Notes: generated by a model not told the origin, from the letters alone. A DNA stretch of 64,000 bases from Anaerolineae bacterium (GCA_030425205.1 JAUIAP010000006.1:1-64000); one strand, 5' to 3'; positions 8,718-18,354 are shown, numbered from the stretch's first letter. Numbers and translations: made by a program.

Positions 8718-9683
8718 CTACGGAACCCCCGCTCCACGTGTAGCCGCAAGCAGCTTATACCACTCTATACGCGACAGTTCGACATTGTCAGCCGCAACTG
8801 CACGAACAATGCGTTCGGCGTTCAGCGTCCCGATAATGGGCTGAATTCCCATCGGGTGGCGTAGCAGCCATGCAAAGGCGATTGCGTCGGGCGTCGTGCC
8901 GTGCGTATGCGCAATCTGTTGCAACAAGTGTGCTGTATTTCGCATATTCTCAGGCGAATTTTCATCGGCCGTAAATAACTGGCCGCCTGCAATTGGTGAC
9001 CACGCCTGAATCATGATGTTCTGCAATCGACAATACTCAAGCGTGCTGTGCGTGGCCGTATAGGTCGCGTCACTTTGATTGGTTAGGATGCCGTCCGTGA
9101 TGAGATTGTTGTGCAGAAGATTGAGTTCGAGCTGATTGAGGACAATCGGCCGATCCAAATGCTTTTGCAATAATGCCATCTGTGCCACGTTGTGATTGCT
9201 CACGCCAAAGTGCAGCACTTTACCGCTGCTGTGCAGATGATCGACGGCGCGGGCAATCTCATCGTACTCAACCAGCGGATCTGGGCGATGAAAGGCGAGT
9301 AGTTCGACATGATCGGTGCCGAGTCGTTCGAGTGTCCCCTCCACTGCGCTGACAAGATGCTCATAGCTGAAGTCATAGCGACCGGGATCGCCATTTTCGC
9401 CGATGATGATCCCCGCCTTAGCCTGCAAGACGAGCTTGTCGCGCAGACCCGGATTTTGCGCCAGCGCATAGCCAACGACGGCATCTGACTTACCAAAGGT
9501 GTAGATGTCGGCCAGGTCGATATGTGTAATGCCGTTTTCAGCGGCTGTCCGAATCAATCGCTCTGCGCGATTTTTCAATTCATCCGTCACAGGGCTGTGA
9601 TCCCAACTTCCGCCCATGTGCCACGTTCCATAGGCAAGACGAGAAACGACGAGATCGCTATGTGGTATTGAGTACGTATTCAT
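8718..9683 (-). CDS. Aldo/keto reductase (YdhF-like)
   Basis: An NAD(P)H-dependent oxidoreductase of about 321 residues with the aldo/keto reductase barrel. The catalytic tetrad is visible as Asp and Tyr in HIDLADIYTFG, Lys in LVLQAKAG and His in LLAFHRPDPLVEYDE, the last being typical of the YdhF subgroup. VLHFGVSNHNVAQM, LNQLELNLLH and QAWSPIAGG follow in family order, and IQPIIGTLNAERI near the end marks the cofactor site. The start MNTYSIPHSDL was chosen because it fits the family N-terminus; the upstream 29 residues of open frame lie in the promoter region. It is transcribed away from the sensor kinase gene. The substrate is unknown. Confidence 0.88.
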   Translation of the reverse strand: MNTYSIPHSDLVVSRLAYGTWHMGGSWDHSPVTDELKNRAERLIRTAAENGITHIDLADIYTFGKSDAVVGYALAQNPGLRDKLVLQAKAGIIIGENGDPGRYDFSYEHLVSAVEGTLERLGTDHVELLAFHRPDPLVEYDEIARAVDHLHSSGKVLHFGVSNHNVAQMALLQKHLDRPIVLNQLELNLLHNNLITDGILTNQSDATYTATHSTLEYCRLQNIMIQAWSPIAGGQLFTADENSPENMRNTAHLLQQIAHTHGTTPDAIAFAWLLRHPMGIQPIIGTLNAERIVRAVAADNVELSRIEWYKLLAATRGAGVP

Positions 9684-9749
9684 AGTTTTATTGAACAATT
9701 CACCATATTTTGATGGGTTTATGCTTGTATTTGCCACTCTATACACCAA

Positions 9750-9763
9750 TGGTCTATTGACCA
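9750..9763. promoter_or_regulatory. Candidate operator in divergent intergenic region
   Basis: TGGTC-TATT-GACCA is a perfect 5-bp inverted repeat with a 4-base centre. It overlaps TTGACC, a possible -35 for the rightward sensor kinase gene, with TTATCA as a weak -10 further on. It sits between the divergent aldo/keto reductase and kinase genes. No family of regulator can be named from it. Confidence 0.3.
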
Positions 9764-9817
9764 ACGGCATATACGCTATGTTATCATCAAGCCTTTCATC
9801 GTGAAACGTAGGCTCGT

Positions 9818-12055
9818 ATGTTCAACCCACAGATCTTTATTCTCTCGATCTCTTTAAATATCGTAGGGGCAGCATTATTTACTGCCGTCTTATTTGTCGT
9901 ACTCTGGTCATCGTGGAAGGAACGCGTGAATCAACTGTTGGCAATCTATGTCAGCATTTGCCTGCTGTGGAGCCTCAGTGCGCTCACGGTGCGTATCATC
10001 ACGACGACAGCTAATTGGACAGGTCAAGCCGACTCTCCGCCATTCTTTCTAATCTACCTCATTGTGATGTCACTTGCGGGCAACAGTCCTTTTCTGTTTG
10101 CATTTGTTATTGAATATGTAGGAATGTGGGGCAGCAAAATTCTCAGAATTGCGTGTGGGATCGCCTTTGCCATCAACGTGGGCGTTGCACTGCTATTATG
10201 GAAAATGCCAACAGTGCTGTTGCAAGAATACGATGTTACACAAAACGGTATGCTGATGCTTGAGCCAGCAGAGCTTGCATTACCGATCATCGGTGTTGGT
10301 TATTTTTTCTGGTATGGATTTTCCCTCTACCTGCTTTATCGATATGCGTGGCCGCGTGGAAAGTGGGTGGCCTTTGGTGCAGTCATCATTGCGGCAGGAC
10401 TTGCGGTTGAAATCGCGACCGATATTGCCGACATACTTCCAACGGCAATTGTGTTGTCAGGCATTGGCTCGGTCGCCTACGCCTACGCAATTGTGCAAGA
10501 TAAGGTTTTTAATCCGCTGCGACAAAAGAATGAGCAATTGGTGCGGTCACAACGTTATTTAGAGCAGACGTTGAGCGCGATTCCAGGGGCTGTTCTCATC
10601 ACGCGATTAAACGGGGAAATCATCTGGGCAAATAATGAGTCAACTGAAATTCTAAACGATTCGGCCGAAAATATTCTCGGGGCCAACATCGACGAGGTCT
10701 ATCGCAATGATGAAGAGTTGAGGCGTATCGTGCGCGCGCTTAGACATGATGGCAACATTCGTGACCGTGAAATTCGCTATCGGCCGCAAGGTCACGAGCC
10801 GCGTTGGGGGCGGCTTGATGTTGTGCGAACCGAGTTTGCCGATGAGCCAGCCCATCTTAGCATTTTGCAGGATATTCATGAGCAACGACAGGCACAAGAA
10901 GCGTTACAGGCGATGCAAAAGTGGGAGAGCTTGGCCCTGCTGGCGGGCGGTATCGCGCATGATTTTAACAATCTGCTCGTTGCGATGTTAGGGCAATCCA
11001 CACTCGCCAAATATAAAATGACAGAGGATAGTCCGGGCTATCGGCACATTGAGAAGGTCGAAATCGCCGCTCAACGCGCATCAAAGCTGACAAATCAGAT
11101 GCTGGCCTACTCAGGTCGCGGCCAATTTGAAGTTCGCCTGATCGATTTCAATGCGCTCATTGCGGACAATTTGCATCTCTGTGCAACTTCGGTTTCTAAA
11201 AATATTGTTCTGCGCACCAAATACCACGCGAAGCTTCCCTGTGTGGAGGCGGATACGGCACAGATGCAGCAGGTCATCATGAATTTGATTCTCAACGCGG
11301 CGCAAGCGATGGATGATGAAGACGGCGGTGTTATCGAAATTTCGACGAATGTGCGCACGCTTTTGCAGGATCAAGCGGAGGGCTGGCACCTAACGGGCGA
11401 ACCACTGACGGCAGGTAACTACGTTTCCGTTACCGTCAAAGACAATGGCTGTGGCATTGAAAAAGACGCCCTCAGCTCGATCTTTGACCCATTTTTCTCA
11501 ACCAAGATCACTGGCTCTGGATTGGGTCTCGCCGCTGTCTTGGGCATCATCAAGGGTCATCATGGCGGTATTCAGGTGCAAAGTCAGGTGGGGGTAGGAA
11601 CACAGTTTAGCTTGCTGCTACCAGCGAGCGACAAGCAAATTGCAAAAACACCTGTTGAAACAGTCGTTGATCTCACAATGAATACTGACATTCAGAAGAT
11701 TCTCGTGATCGACGATGAGCCGTCTGTGACTGACGTATTGAAAGACATTTTATCGGCCGAAAATATCCCCGCCGTAGTCACAAACAGTGGTGCAGAAGGG
11801 GTAGATATTTACCTTCAGCAGCAAGCGTCAATTGGTCTCGTCTTGCTCGATCTGACGATGCCCGGCATGAACGGCGAACAAGTCTTCAACGCGCTGCGTG
11901 AATTGAATCCGCACGTCAAAGTGATATTATCCTCTGGCTACAGTCAGCTAGAGGCAACCCGTCAATTTATCGGTCGCGGCTTGGCTGGTTTTATGCAAAA
12001 ACCTTATGACCTTAATACCTTTTTGAAGACGATTCGACCCTATTTCCCTGAGTAA
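9818..12055 (+). CDS. Hybrid sensor histidine kinase (7TM-PAS-HisKA-HATPase-REC)
   Basis: A membrane sensor of 745 residues. About seven hydrophobic helices fill residues 5-225, then a PAS domain (about 245-360), HisKA with the phosphorylated His at about 381 in AGGIAHDFNNLL, HATPase with DNGCGIEKDAL and GSGLGLAAVLGI, and a C-terminal receiver with the phospho-acceptor Asp at about 678 in LLDLTMPGMNG and Lys in MQKPYD. The AHDFNNLL form of the H-box is the type found in hybrid kinases with terminal receivers. No separate DNA-binding response regulator is nearby, so its output partner is elsewhere. The 7-helix sensor suggests detection of a membrane or extracellular cue; the ligand is unknown. 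Confidence 0.9.
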   Translation: MFNPQIFILSISLNIVGAALFTAVLFVVLWSSWKERVNQLLAIYVSICLLWSLSALTVRIITTTANWTGQADSPPFFLIYLIVMSLAGNSPFLFAFVIEYVGMWGSKILRIACGIAFAINVGVALLLWKMPTVLLQEYDVTQNGMLMLEPAELALPIIGVGYFFWYGFSLYLLYRYAWPRGKWVAFGAVIIAAGLAVEIATDIADILPTAIVLSGIGSVAYAYAIVQDKVFNPLRQKNEQLVRSQRYLEQTLSAIPGAVLITRLNGEIIWANNESTEILNDSAENILGANIDEVYRNDEELRRIVRALRHDGNIRDREIRYRPQGHEPRWGRLDVVRTEFADEPAHLSILQDIHEQRQAQEALQAMQKWESLALLAGGIAHDFNNLLVAMLGQSTLAKYKMTEDSPGYRHIEKVEIAAQRASKLTNQMLAYSGRGQFEVRLIDFNALIADNLHLCATSVSKNIVLRTKYHAKLPCVEADTAQMQQVIMNLILNAAQAMDDEDGGVIEISTNVRTLLQDQAEGWHLTGEPLTAGNYVSVTVKDNGCGIEKDALSSIFDPFFSTKITGSGLGLAAVLGIIKGHHGGIQVQSQVGVGTQFSLLLPASDKQIAKTPVETVVDLTMNTDIQKILVIDDEPSVTDVLKDILSAENIPAVVTNSGAEGVDIYLQQQASIGLVLLDLTMPGMNGEQVFNALRELNPHVKVILSSGYSQLEATRQFIGRGLAGFMQKPYDLNTFLKTIRPYFPE

Positions 12056-12070
12056 CACAAGCGTGCAACG

Positions 12071-13285
12071 CTATAGCATCAGCCCCATCTGCTCAAGATA
12101 GTCGTTGATGACAATCGGCGCACCAGTCGCTATCGACGCTTGTGCAGCGGCCCCGACAACAATGGCCCAGAACCCCTCTTCGGCCGATGCGGCCCGCGAA
12201 GGTTTTCCCGCAATCTGATCGACAAACTCGACATGCTCGACATAGGTGCCGCCTTGGTGACCTGAATGTTGGATCAAGGCAGGATACATCGGCTGGGTCA
12301 TGCGTGACGGGCGATCATCGACGGTCGCAATTTCCATCTGCGTGACGGGTCGATTGTGTGGCAAAAAGTCTTCATGCTCCGTTGTCTTAATACGACCCAA
12401 ATCACCACAGACGACTAGCTCTTCGTAGAACATCGGCGCAAACATACATAAATTAAAGTTTGCAGTCACACCGTTTTCATAAGTGATGATCACCATTCCG
12501 TTGTCGAGAATGTCTGACCTGCGGCCCTCGCGTTCAAAGTCGGCAAAGTTGACGGCCGCGCTGCCGACTGCATAGACGGTTTTCGGCCGATTTTGCGCAA
12601 TACGATTGATCAAATCAAAGTAGTGGCAACATTTCTCAACCAACGTGTCGCCCGAATAGTCGGCAAACTTGTTCCACTGTCCAACCTTGTCGAGAAATGG
12701 CATTCTGTGTTCAGCCATGCCAATCGTCTTGACCTGCCCTATCGTTTTGCGCTCCAGAATTTCGTAAAGTGCTTCACTGTACTGTGGTTTGAAACGGTAT
12801 TGCAAACCGACTTGGAAAACTGCACGATGCTGCATTGCGAGCTGCATAATCGTGAATGCATCTTGCACCGTTGTTGCAATTGGCTTCTCAAGCAGAATAT
12901 GTTTACCCGCTGCCGCGACGGTGTGGATCACGTCGATATGTGTCGAATTGGGCGTACAAACGATCAAACCATCGACGGCAGGATCATTGCACACTGCATC
13001 GAGTGAATCGTAAATTACCAAATTGAGATCTGGGTCGTATTTTTGAGCCTCACGCTGCGCGGCAATGATGCTGCGTGGATTTGGATCGTAGACGCCATGA
13101 ATGGTGGCTCGACCCTCCAGCAGCGTGACGCGGATATGCTCCTGTCCAATGATGCCTGCCCCAATGAGATTGAAGCGATATTTCGGCCGATTTCGCCGTG
13201 ACAAATAGCGATCCTCTTCCTCTAAATATTGAAAGACAGGGTTCAGGATTAACCCTGCACGATTGAATCTTCGTTGTTCTGTCAT
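12071..13285 (-). CDS. Gfo/Idh/MocA family oxidoreductase
   Basis: A 404-residue NAD(P)-dependent dehydrogenase. The Rossmann nucleotide site NLIGAGIIGQEHIR begins near residue 41, followed by VDGLIVCTPNSTH and the family signature HILLEKPIATT with the conserved Lys. The C-terminal alpha/beta domain contains DTLVEKCCHYFDLINRI, where His and Asp are typical of sugar or inositol dehydrogenases of this family. About 40 extra N-terminal residues precede the Rossmann fold. It is transcribed toward the end of the sensor kinase gene; the two 3' ends are 15 bases apart. Substrates in this family are usually sugars or cyclitols; which one is not visible here. Confidence 0.88.
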   Translation of the reverse strand: MTEQRRFNRAGLILNPVFQYLEEEDRYLSRRNRPKYRFNLIGAGIIGQEHIRVTLLEGRATIHGVYDPNPRSIIAAQREAQKYDPDLNLVIYDSLDAVCNDPAVDGLIVCTPNSTHIDVIHTVAAAGKHILLEKPIATTVQDAFTIMQLAMQHRAVFQVGLQYRFKPQYSEALYEILERKTIGQVKTIGMAEHRMPFLDKVGQWNKFADYSGDTLVEKCCHYFDLINRIAQNRPKTVYAVGSAAVNFADFEREGRRSDILDNGMVIITYENGVTANFNLCMFAPMFYEELVVCGDLGRIKTTEHEDFLPHNRPVTQMEIATVDDRPSRMTQPMYPALIQHSGHQGGTYVEHVEFVDQIAGKPSRAASAEEGFWAIVVGAAAQASIATGAPIVINDYLEQMGLML

Positions 13286-13496
13286 CTTTGCTCTGGCAAT
13301 GGTGTATTTTTGGCTAGTACTTTAGTCGCAGTTTGCTGCGCGTTAGACATGCTGTAAGCGATTTTTGCTAGGATAGTATCATCATTAGTTGGATTTGTCG
13401 GTCTTCACGCTTCTTTTGGCAAATCTTTACGCTGAATTTTTGAGAGTAGTACATAACGCCCACAATTTGGCGATTGTATGACGTATCCTAATCGCT

Positions 13497-15857
13497 ATGT
13501 CACCACAAACTGAGAAAATGAAACAACCTTATACAAGCCTGCGCAAGCGGTTAATGTTTGTGTTCTTGATGGCTACAGTGGCACTGATCATCTTGCTGAC
13601 ATTCGCCGTATTTGGGCTATTACAACAAATTGAGCGTACAGTTTGGCAAAGTCGGCAGACGGATGCGATCAGGTCGGCGACCATTGCCGTTGAAACATTT
13701 AATGATCAAACACTCGGCTCGCTCAACATAATGGGTGCAGTTGGTACGACAGATATTGCAGAACGCCATCCAGAGTTGCTAGGCGAGTGGCTCAACAGCG
13801 ATGACAGCTTACTTGAAGTCGTGATGCTCGACAGCGCAGGGGAGATTATCTCGGCCGCCTACCAGCAAAATGCGCTTTTGACGGATGACCTGCGTCTACG
13901 TCGCACAAATTGGACAGATGCGGTGCAAAACAATCAGACATCGACATTGGCAGTATTCCTATCCGAGGACAATGTTCCCTACTACACAGTCGCCCAATCA
14001 ACGAGCGATGGGGGTGCCGTCGTTGCGCGAATCGCCCTCACGCAGCTTTGGGAGTTGTTGGCTGATATCCAATTTGGTGAAACGGGAATCGCCTATATTG
14101 TCGATCAAGCGGGTAATGTCATTGCCCATCCCGACACGTCGGTGACGAGTCAACAATCGCTCACAGTCAACTGGCCCGAATTTGTTGACACACCAAGTCA
14201 AGTGCAACACAGCTACACAAATTTTGCTGGGGAGCAAGTATGGGGACAGATTCAGCCCATCCCCGCGACAAACTGGATCATCGTCACCGAGGTCGCACAG
14301 AATGAAGCCACCTATTTTAGGCAATTCGGAACAATTGGTGTTGCAATTGGTGCGCTCCTCTTCGGGCTCGCCACCCAGTTCGGCATCTCTCGCCTACTCT
14401 ATAGTAGGATTTTCCAGCGGCTTAATGCGCTGCAAGCGGGTGCGGATCGGATGGCAAAAGGGAACTTTAGCGAGCCAATTCCGCTGGATGGCGATGATGA
14501 AATCGGTCTGCTGGCCGCCTCATACAATGAATTGAGCGCCACGTTGCGTGTGCGAGATTCAAGAATTGCCGCTCAAAACAAGGCGTTGGCAGAGGAGGTC
14601 AAAGATCGCAAACGGGCGCAAGAAAATTTGCAGAAGGTAAACAATGAATTGATCTATGCGTCACGCTATAAGGATCAATTTTTGGCAACGATGAGCCATG
14701 AGCTACGAACGCCGCTGAATGCTGTCTTGGGGATGTCGGAGGCGTTGCTTGTTCCCGTTTATGGTGAACTCAATCAGCGGCAACAGAAGGCGGTGACACA
14801 GGTTCGTGAGAGTGGGCAACATCTGCTCTCAATTATCGACGACATTCTCGACCTCTCAAAAATTGCGGCGGGACGCTCTCCATTGGAGATTTCCCCCACA
14901 TCTATTAAGCAGGTGGCAGAGTCAAGTATTCGCATGGTTCGGCCGATTGCGACCGATAAAGAGCTGACCGTCAGCGTAAAAATCGATCCGCAGGTGACAA
15001 ATATCATGGCGGATGAGCGACGGCTCAAACAAATTCTGGTCAACTTGCTCAACAACGCCGTCAAATTCACCCATATGGGTGGCGAAGTGGGATTGGAAAT
15101 AAACGGTATTGCAGATGAACGCACAATTGAGTTCGTCGTTTTTGATACGGGAATTGGCATTCCAGAGAGCGCGATCCGCCAGCTATTTGAACCATTTATG
15201 CAGGTTGACGGCAGTCTTTCACGCCAGTACGGCGGAACAGGTTTAGGGTTAACGCTGGTGAGCCGGCTTGTGGAGATGCATGAGGGCGTGGTTGAGGTGG
15301 AGAGCACGGAGGGGCAAGGGAGTCGCTTTACCGTCTCGCTACCTTGGCGCGAACCGCAGGGTGGTGACGCGACCGACACCTATTTCAGCAGTTTCATCGA
15401 TCAATCTATCCCGTCAGAAGCACGTGGCGCGAAAATTCTGCTTGCAGAGGATCGTGAGGCAAACGTCCTCACGCTGCTTGACTATCTCAACATCAAGGGA
15501 TTTGAGGTACTTGTTGCCCGCAACGGTCTCGAAGCAGTCAAGATGGCGGGTGATTTCATGCCCGATATTATTCTGATGGACATTCAAATGCCTGAGATGA
15601 ACGGTCTTGAGGCAATTCAACATATCCGCAACAACCGCCTCGTGCGCGATATCCCAATTATTGCCTTGACCGCCCTTGCGATGCCTGGTGATCGGGAGCG
15701 TTGTATCGCCGCTGGTGCAAACGACTATGTCAGCAAGCCCGTTAGCTTACGACAGCTTGTCCAAACAATTGAGAAACATCTCGGTAATGAGGACGAGCTC
15801 GATGAAGCGACGTACGTCGAACCTGATCAACTACCATTTTTGGTGCACGGAATGTAA
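13497..15857 (+). CDS. Hybrid sensor histidine kinase (extracellular sensor-HAMP-HisKA-HATPase-REC)
   Basis: A 786-residue sensor with a membrane helix at about 20-42, an extracytoplasmic domain of the Cache type (about 45-270, with GETGIAYIVDQAGNVIAHPD), a second helix at about 278-298, HAMP (about 300-352), coiled coil, HisKA with His at about 401 in MSHELRTPLN, HATPase with NAVKFT, DTGIGIP and GGTGLGL, and a receiver with Asp at about 695 in IILMDIQMPEMNG. The Cache fold usually binds small molecules outside the cell. It stands alone on the plus strand with about 210 bases upstream. It is a different architecture from the kinase at 9818 despite sharing the hybrid output. Confidence 0.9.
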   Translation: MSPQTEKMKQPYTSLRKRLMFVFLMATVALIILLTFAVFGLLQQIERTVWQSRQTDAIRSATIAVETFNDQTLGSLNIMGAVGTTDIAERHPELLGEWLNSDDSLLEVVMLDSAGEIISAAYQQNALLTDDLRLRRTNWTDAVQNNQTSTLAVFLSEDNVPYYTVAQSTSDGGAVVARIALTQLWELLADIQFGETGIAYIVDQAGNVIAHPDTSVTSQQSLTVNWPEFVDTPSQVQHSYTNFAGEQVWGQIQPIPATNWIIVTEVAQNEATYFRQFGTIGVAIGALLFGLATQFGISRLLYSRIFQRLNALQAGADRMAKGNFSEPIPLDGDDEIGLLAASYNELSATLRVRDSRIAAQNKALAEEVKDRKRAQENLQKVNNELIYASRYKDQFLATMSHELRTPLNAVLGMSEALLVPVYGELNQRQQKAVTQVRESGQHLLSIIDDILDLSKIAAGRSPLEISPTSIKQVAESSIRMVRPIATDKELTVSVKIDPQVTNIMADERRLKQILVNLLNNAVKFTHMGGEVGLEINGIADERTIEFVVFDTGIGIPESAIRQLFEPFMQVDGSLSRQYGGTGLGLTLVSRLVEMHEGVVEVESTEGQGSRFTVSLPWREPQGGDATDTYFSSFIDQSIPSEARGAKILLAEDREANVLTLLDYLNIKGFEVLVARNGLEAVKMAGDFMPDIILMDIQMPEMNGLEAIQHIRNNRLVRDIPIIALTALAMPGDRERCIAAGANDYVSKPVSLRQLVQTIEKHLGNEDELDEATYVEPDQLPFLVHGM

Positions 15858-15912
15858 TTTAGGTGGAGCTGGTTCTCAGTTGTCAGCGCAAAGCGGATTC
15901 GGCCGATAATTG

Positions 15913-17067
15913 CTACATAGCCAGCGCAGCCCGTCCAATCAACTCTAGCGCGGTATCACCCGATGGCGGCTGCATCGACCCCGCGCGCACATCACGGAAG
16001 TAACGTTCAAGCGGTAAGGCAGCCGTCAGACTAATGCCACCCGCCACCTGCAATGCACGATCTGTCACGCTTCGTGCCGTATTGGTCGCCATCACTTTCG
16101 CCGCCGCAACACGCGCCATAAACGCCTTACGCGAAGCCAATGACTCATCACCACGCCAACTGCCCGCCACCTCAAACAACAACGCACGCGCCGCCTGTAG
16201 CTGCACGTCGATTTCGCCAATTTGCCGTTGAATCTTCGGTAAGGTAGCAATCGGCCGACCCAGCGCAGTCGGCACGCGTTCCAATGCGTATTGGATGACC
16301 ACGTTGCGTGCGCCAATGGCAGCACCGAGATAGATGCTTGTCATCACCATTGGGAACCAGACGTTAGGCGGCGGTTTGGTCGCTTGTTCCAGCAGAGCAT
16401 CGGCCGAAACCCAACAATCTTCAAAATAGACATCATGGCTATCGCTTGCTCGAAATGCCAACACATCGCGCCACGTATAATCCCAACGTATGCCTGCTGC
16501 CGTCTGTGGAACGAGCAGCGTTCCCGTCTCATCGCCAATGTTCAATTTGACGAGCAGGTGGGTGAGTAGCTCACCGCCCGTCGCCCATGTTTTGTGCCCG
16601 TTGATGCGGTAGCCATCATCGGTCGCGACGGCCGTCGTCTTGAAGAACTGACCGCGTGATGGGCTCCCTAGCGCGGGCTCGGTTGCAACCGAATTGATCA
16701 ATCCCTGATTGTGAACAATTTCATGACAAATCTGCGCATACTTGCCCTCGATCCAGCTATGTGTTTCGCGCTGATTGCCAGAAACCTGCATATTCATCCC
16801 GGCAACGAGCGCGGTAGATGGATTGGCTTGCGCCAGTTCAATTTGCGCCGCAAGGCAATCGGCCATGGACGCGCCATAACCGCCGTACTCTTTTGGAACG
16901 GCGAGCGATGTATAGCCACTCTTCGTCAACGTTTTGATATCAGCGGCGGACAGTTCGCCATCGTGGTTGGCTTGGTCTGTGCGGGGGGCAATTTCGGCCG
17001 AAACCCCCCTTGCGATCTCTTGAAAGGTATCCATCTCCCAATCGTAACCCAATGCTGTTAGTGCCAT
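15913..17067 (-). CDS. Acyl-CoA dehydrogenase family protein
   Basis: About 384 residues with the acyl-CoA dehydrogenase fold: an N-terminal helical domain (GYTSLAVPKEYGGYGASMAD), a middle beta domain (INSVATEPALGSPSRG, then INGHKTWATGG and ASDSHDVYFEDCWV) and a C-terminal helical domain ending RYFRDVRAGSMQPPSGD. A flavoprotein role in oxidising an acyl or acyl-like substrate is expected. The usual catalytic Glu region is not obvious, and the middle domain also recalls related flavin enzymes acting on other substrates. The start MALTALGYDW was chosen because a longer frame would run across the divergent hydrolase start at 17105; MDTFQEIARG 11 codons later is also possible. Confidence 0.85.
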   Translation of the reverse strand: MALTALGYDWEMDTFQEIARGVSAEIAPRTDQANHDGELSAADIKTLTKSGYTSLAVPKEYGGYGASMADCLAAQIELAQANPSTALVAGMNMQVSGNQRETHSWIEGKYAQICHEIVHNQGLINSVATEPALGSPSRGQFFKTTAVATDDGYRINGHKTWATGGELLTHLLVKLNIGDETGTLLVPQTAAGIRWDYTWRDVLAFRASDSHDVYFEDCWVSADALLEQATKPPPNVWFPMVMTSIYLGAAIGARNVVIQYALERVPTALGRPIATLPKIQRQIGEIDVQLQAARALLFEVAGSWRGDESLASRKAFMARVAAAKVMATNTARSVTDRALQVAGGISLTAALPLERYFRDVRAGSMQPPSGDTALELIGRAALAM

Positions 17068-17104
17068 ATAGATTTTCGCCAAATGCGCTAAAATCAAACA
17101 CACC

Positions 17105-17731
17105 ATGAAAAAACTAGAACTCCGCACAAAACAAGTCGGCCCATGGGGAATGAACACCTATGCGCTAATCGATCCAGCCACCAATCAAAGCATTCTCTTT
17201 GATCCCGGCGCAGACCCTGACAAACTTTCGGATATGTTAGGCGACAGCACGCCCATCGCCATCGCCCTAACCCACACGCATATCGACCACGTGATGGCGC
17301 TCGACGAGATGCGCCAACGGCTCAACGTCCCCGTGATTGGTCATACGGGCAACATCGATAATGGCGAGGCGGTCGATTTTGACCAATCGCTCGAACATGG
17401 TGACACCGTTGCAATAGGGGGTCACACGCTGCATGTCGAATACGCGCCGGGACATATCAGCAATCAAATCTGTTTTCGCATCGACAATGACAATCGCATC
17501 ATTGTCGGGGACACAATTTTTGCGGGTGGGCCGGGAAAAACATGGACGGTCAATGGCTTCAAACAGACGTTGGACACGCTGCGCACCATCGTTCTCAATT
17601 GGCCCGACGACACGCATTGCTATCCGGGACATGGCCCCACCTTTCGGCTAGGTGACATCCGCGCCGATGTAACCGCGTTCACCGCAAAAGATCATGGCGA
17701 TTTCTTTGGTGATGCCACGTGGGATCAATAG
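17105..17731 (+). CDS. MBL-fold hydrolase (glyoxalase II-like)
   Basis: A 208-residue metallo-beta-lactamase-fold enzyme with the two-metal motif THTHIDHV, the second metal ligands in APGHISNQICF, the bridging Asp in IIVGDTIFAGGPGKT and the final His in CYPGHGPT. The short length and lack of a C-terminal glutathione-binding domain argue against a true glyoxalase II and fit the small hydrolases annotated as MBL-fold metallohydrolases. It is divergent from the acyl-CoA dehydrogenase-like gene with only about 37 bases between the chosen starts, so one promoter must overlap coding sequence. The substrate is unknown. Confidence 0.87.
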   Translation: MKKLELRTKQVGPWGMNTYALIDPATNQSILFDPGADPDKLSDMLGDSTPIAIALTHTHIDHVMALDEMRQRLNVPVIGHTGNIDNGEAVDFDQSLEHGDTVAIGGHTLHVEYAPGHISNQICFRIDNDNRIIVGDTIFAGGPGKTWTVNGFKQTLDTLRTIVLNWPDDTHCYPGHGPTFRLGDIRADVTAFTAKDHGDFFGDATWDQ

Positions 17732-17772
17732 AAGATTCTGGGTTTTCTGGGGTGTAGGGGTTGGGAAACGTA

Positions 17773-17942
17773 TTGCGTGGTGCGTATTGCGTATTGGTTT
17801 ATGTCGCGAGTTTTCGCTACTTGATCGGTCATGGTGCGTGGTGCGTAAGCTGGACCCCACACCACGTACCTGAGTAACGAAAACCCAAAGACACTAATCG
17901 TGGTGCGTATCCAGCGGTCAATACGCAATACGCACCACGCAA
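17773..17942. repeat. MITE-like element with 24-bp perfect terminal inverted repeats
   Basis: Positions 17773-17796 and 17919-17942 are perfect inverted copies of a 24-base sequence built from the words TTGCGTGGTGCGTATTGCG. Inside lie further copies of GGTGCGTGGTGCGT and CACCACGTACC, so the element is also internally palindromic. It is about 170 bases with no coding frame. A shorter related copy is at 8463-8501. It fills the 224-base gap between the MBL hydrolase and the Trm112-like gene. Non-autonomous mobility is an inference from the inverted ends. Confidence 0.82.
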
Positions 17943-17955
17943 ACCTAAAGATCCG

Positions 17956-18354
17956 CTATTTCTTCCGACGCAACAACACCACTGCAATCAGTGCAACGAG
18001 GATTCCAAGCAGTAGCTCACGCTTGATCGTGATCACCTTCTTGCCTTCATGTGAAACGGCGCTGTCACTTGACGTTGAGGCTGGGGCAGCAGCGGCGTTG
18101 GGGGGTGGAACGGGTAGATCCTCCGCAGCCGTATCCTTCCACTTCATTCCTTCATCGATCAACATGACTGGAATGCCGTCACGAATCGGGTATTTCAGGC
18201 CAGAATCTTTGGAGACGAGCCATGAATTTTTGACCAGTTCAAGACGGCCGGGATCATCACCGTATTTTGTTTTTTCTTGTACTGCTTGTGGGCAGCGTAA
18301 AATATCGAGCAATTCTTTGCTGATGGGAAGTTCGGCCGATCCGTTTGTACTCAT
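17956..18354 (-). CDS. Trm112-like protein with C-terminal membrane anchor
   Basis: About 132 residues. The N-terminal 60 follow the Trm112/UPF0434 pattern (ISKELLDILRCPQA, then LVSKDSGLKYPIRDGIPVMLIDE). In typical members two CxxC pairs bind zinc; here only one cysteine remains in the first position (RCPQAVQEK), so zinc binding is probably lost. A Pro/Ala/Ser-rich linker leads to a terminal helix (about 111-128, LLLGILVALIAVVLL) and the basic tail RRKK, making it a tail-anchored membrane protein. The start MSTNGSAELP is supported by AGGAG 8 bases upstream. Trm112 proteins are partners of methyltransferases; whether this one has a partner is unknown. Confidence 0.8.
   Translation of the reverse strand: MSTNGSAELPISKELLDILRCPQAVQEKTKYGDDPGRLELVKNSWLVSKDSGLKYPIRDGIPVMLIDEGMKWKDTAAEDLPVPPPNAAAAPASTSSDSAVSHEGKKVITIKRELLLGILVALIAVVLLRRKK

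Noticed and set aside
8803-8819. GAAC-AATGC-GTTC inside the aldo/keto reductase gene as a LexA box
   Set aside because: The spacer is five bases instead of four and it lies inside coding sequence near the 3' end of the gene.
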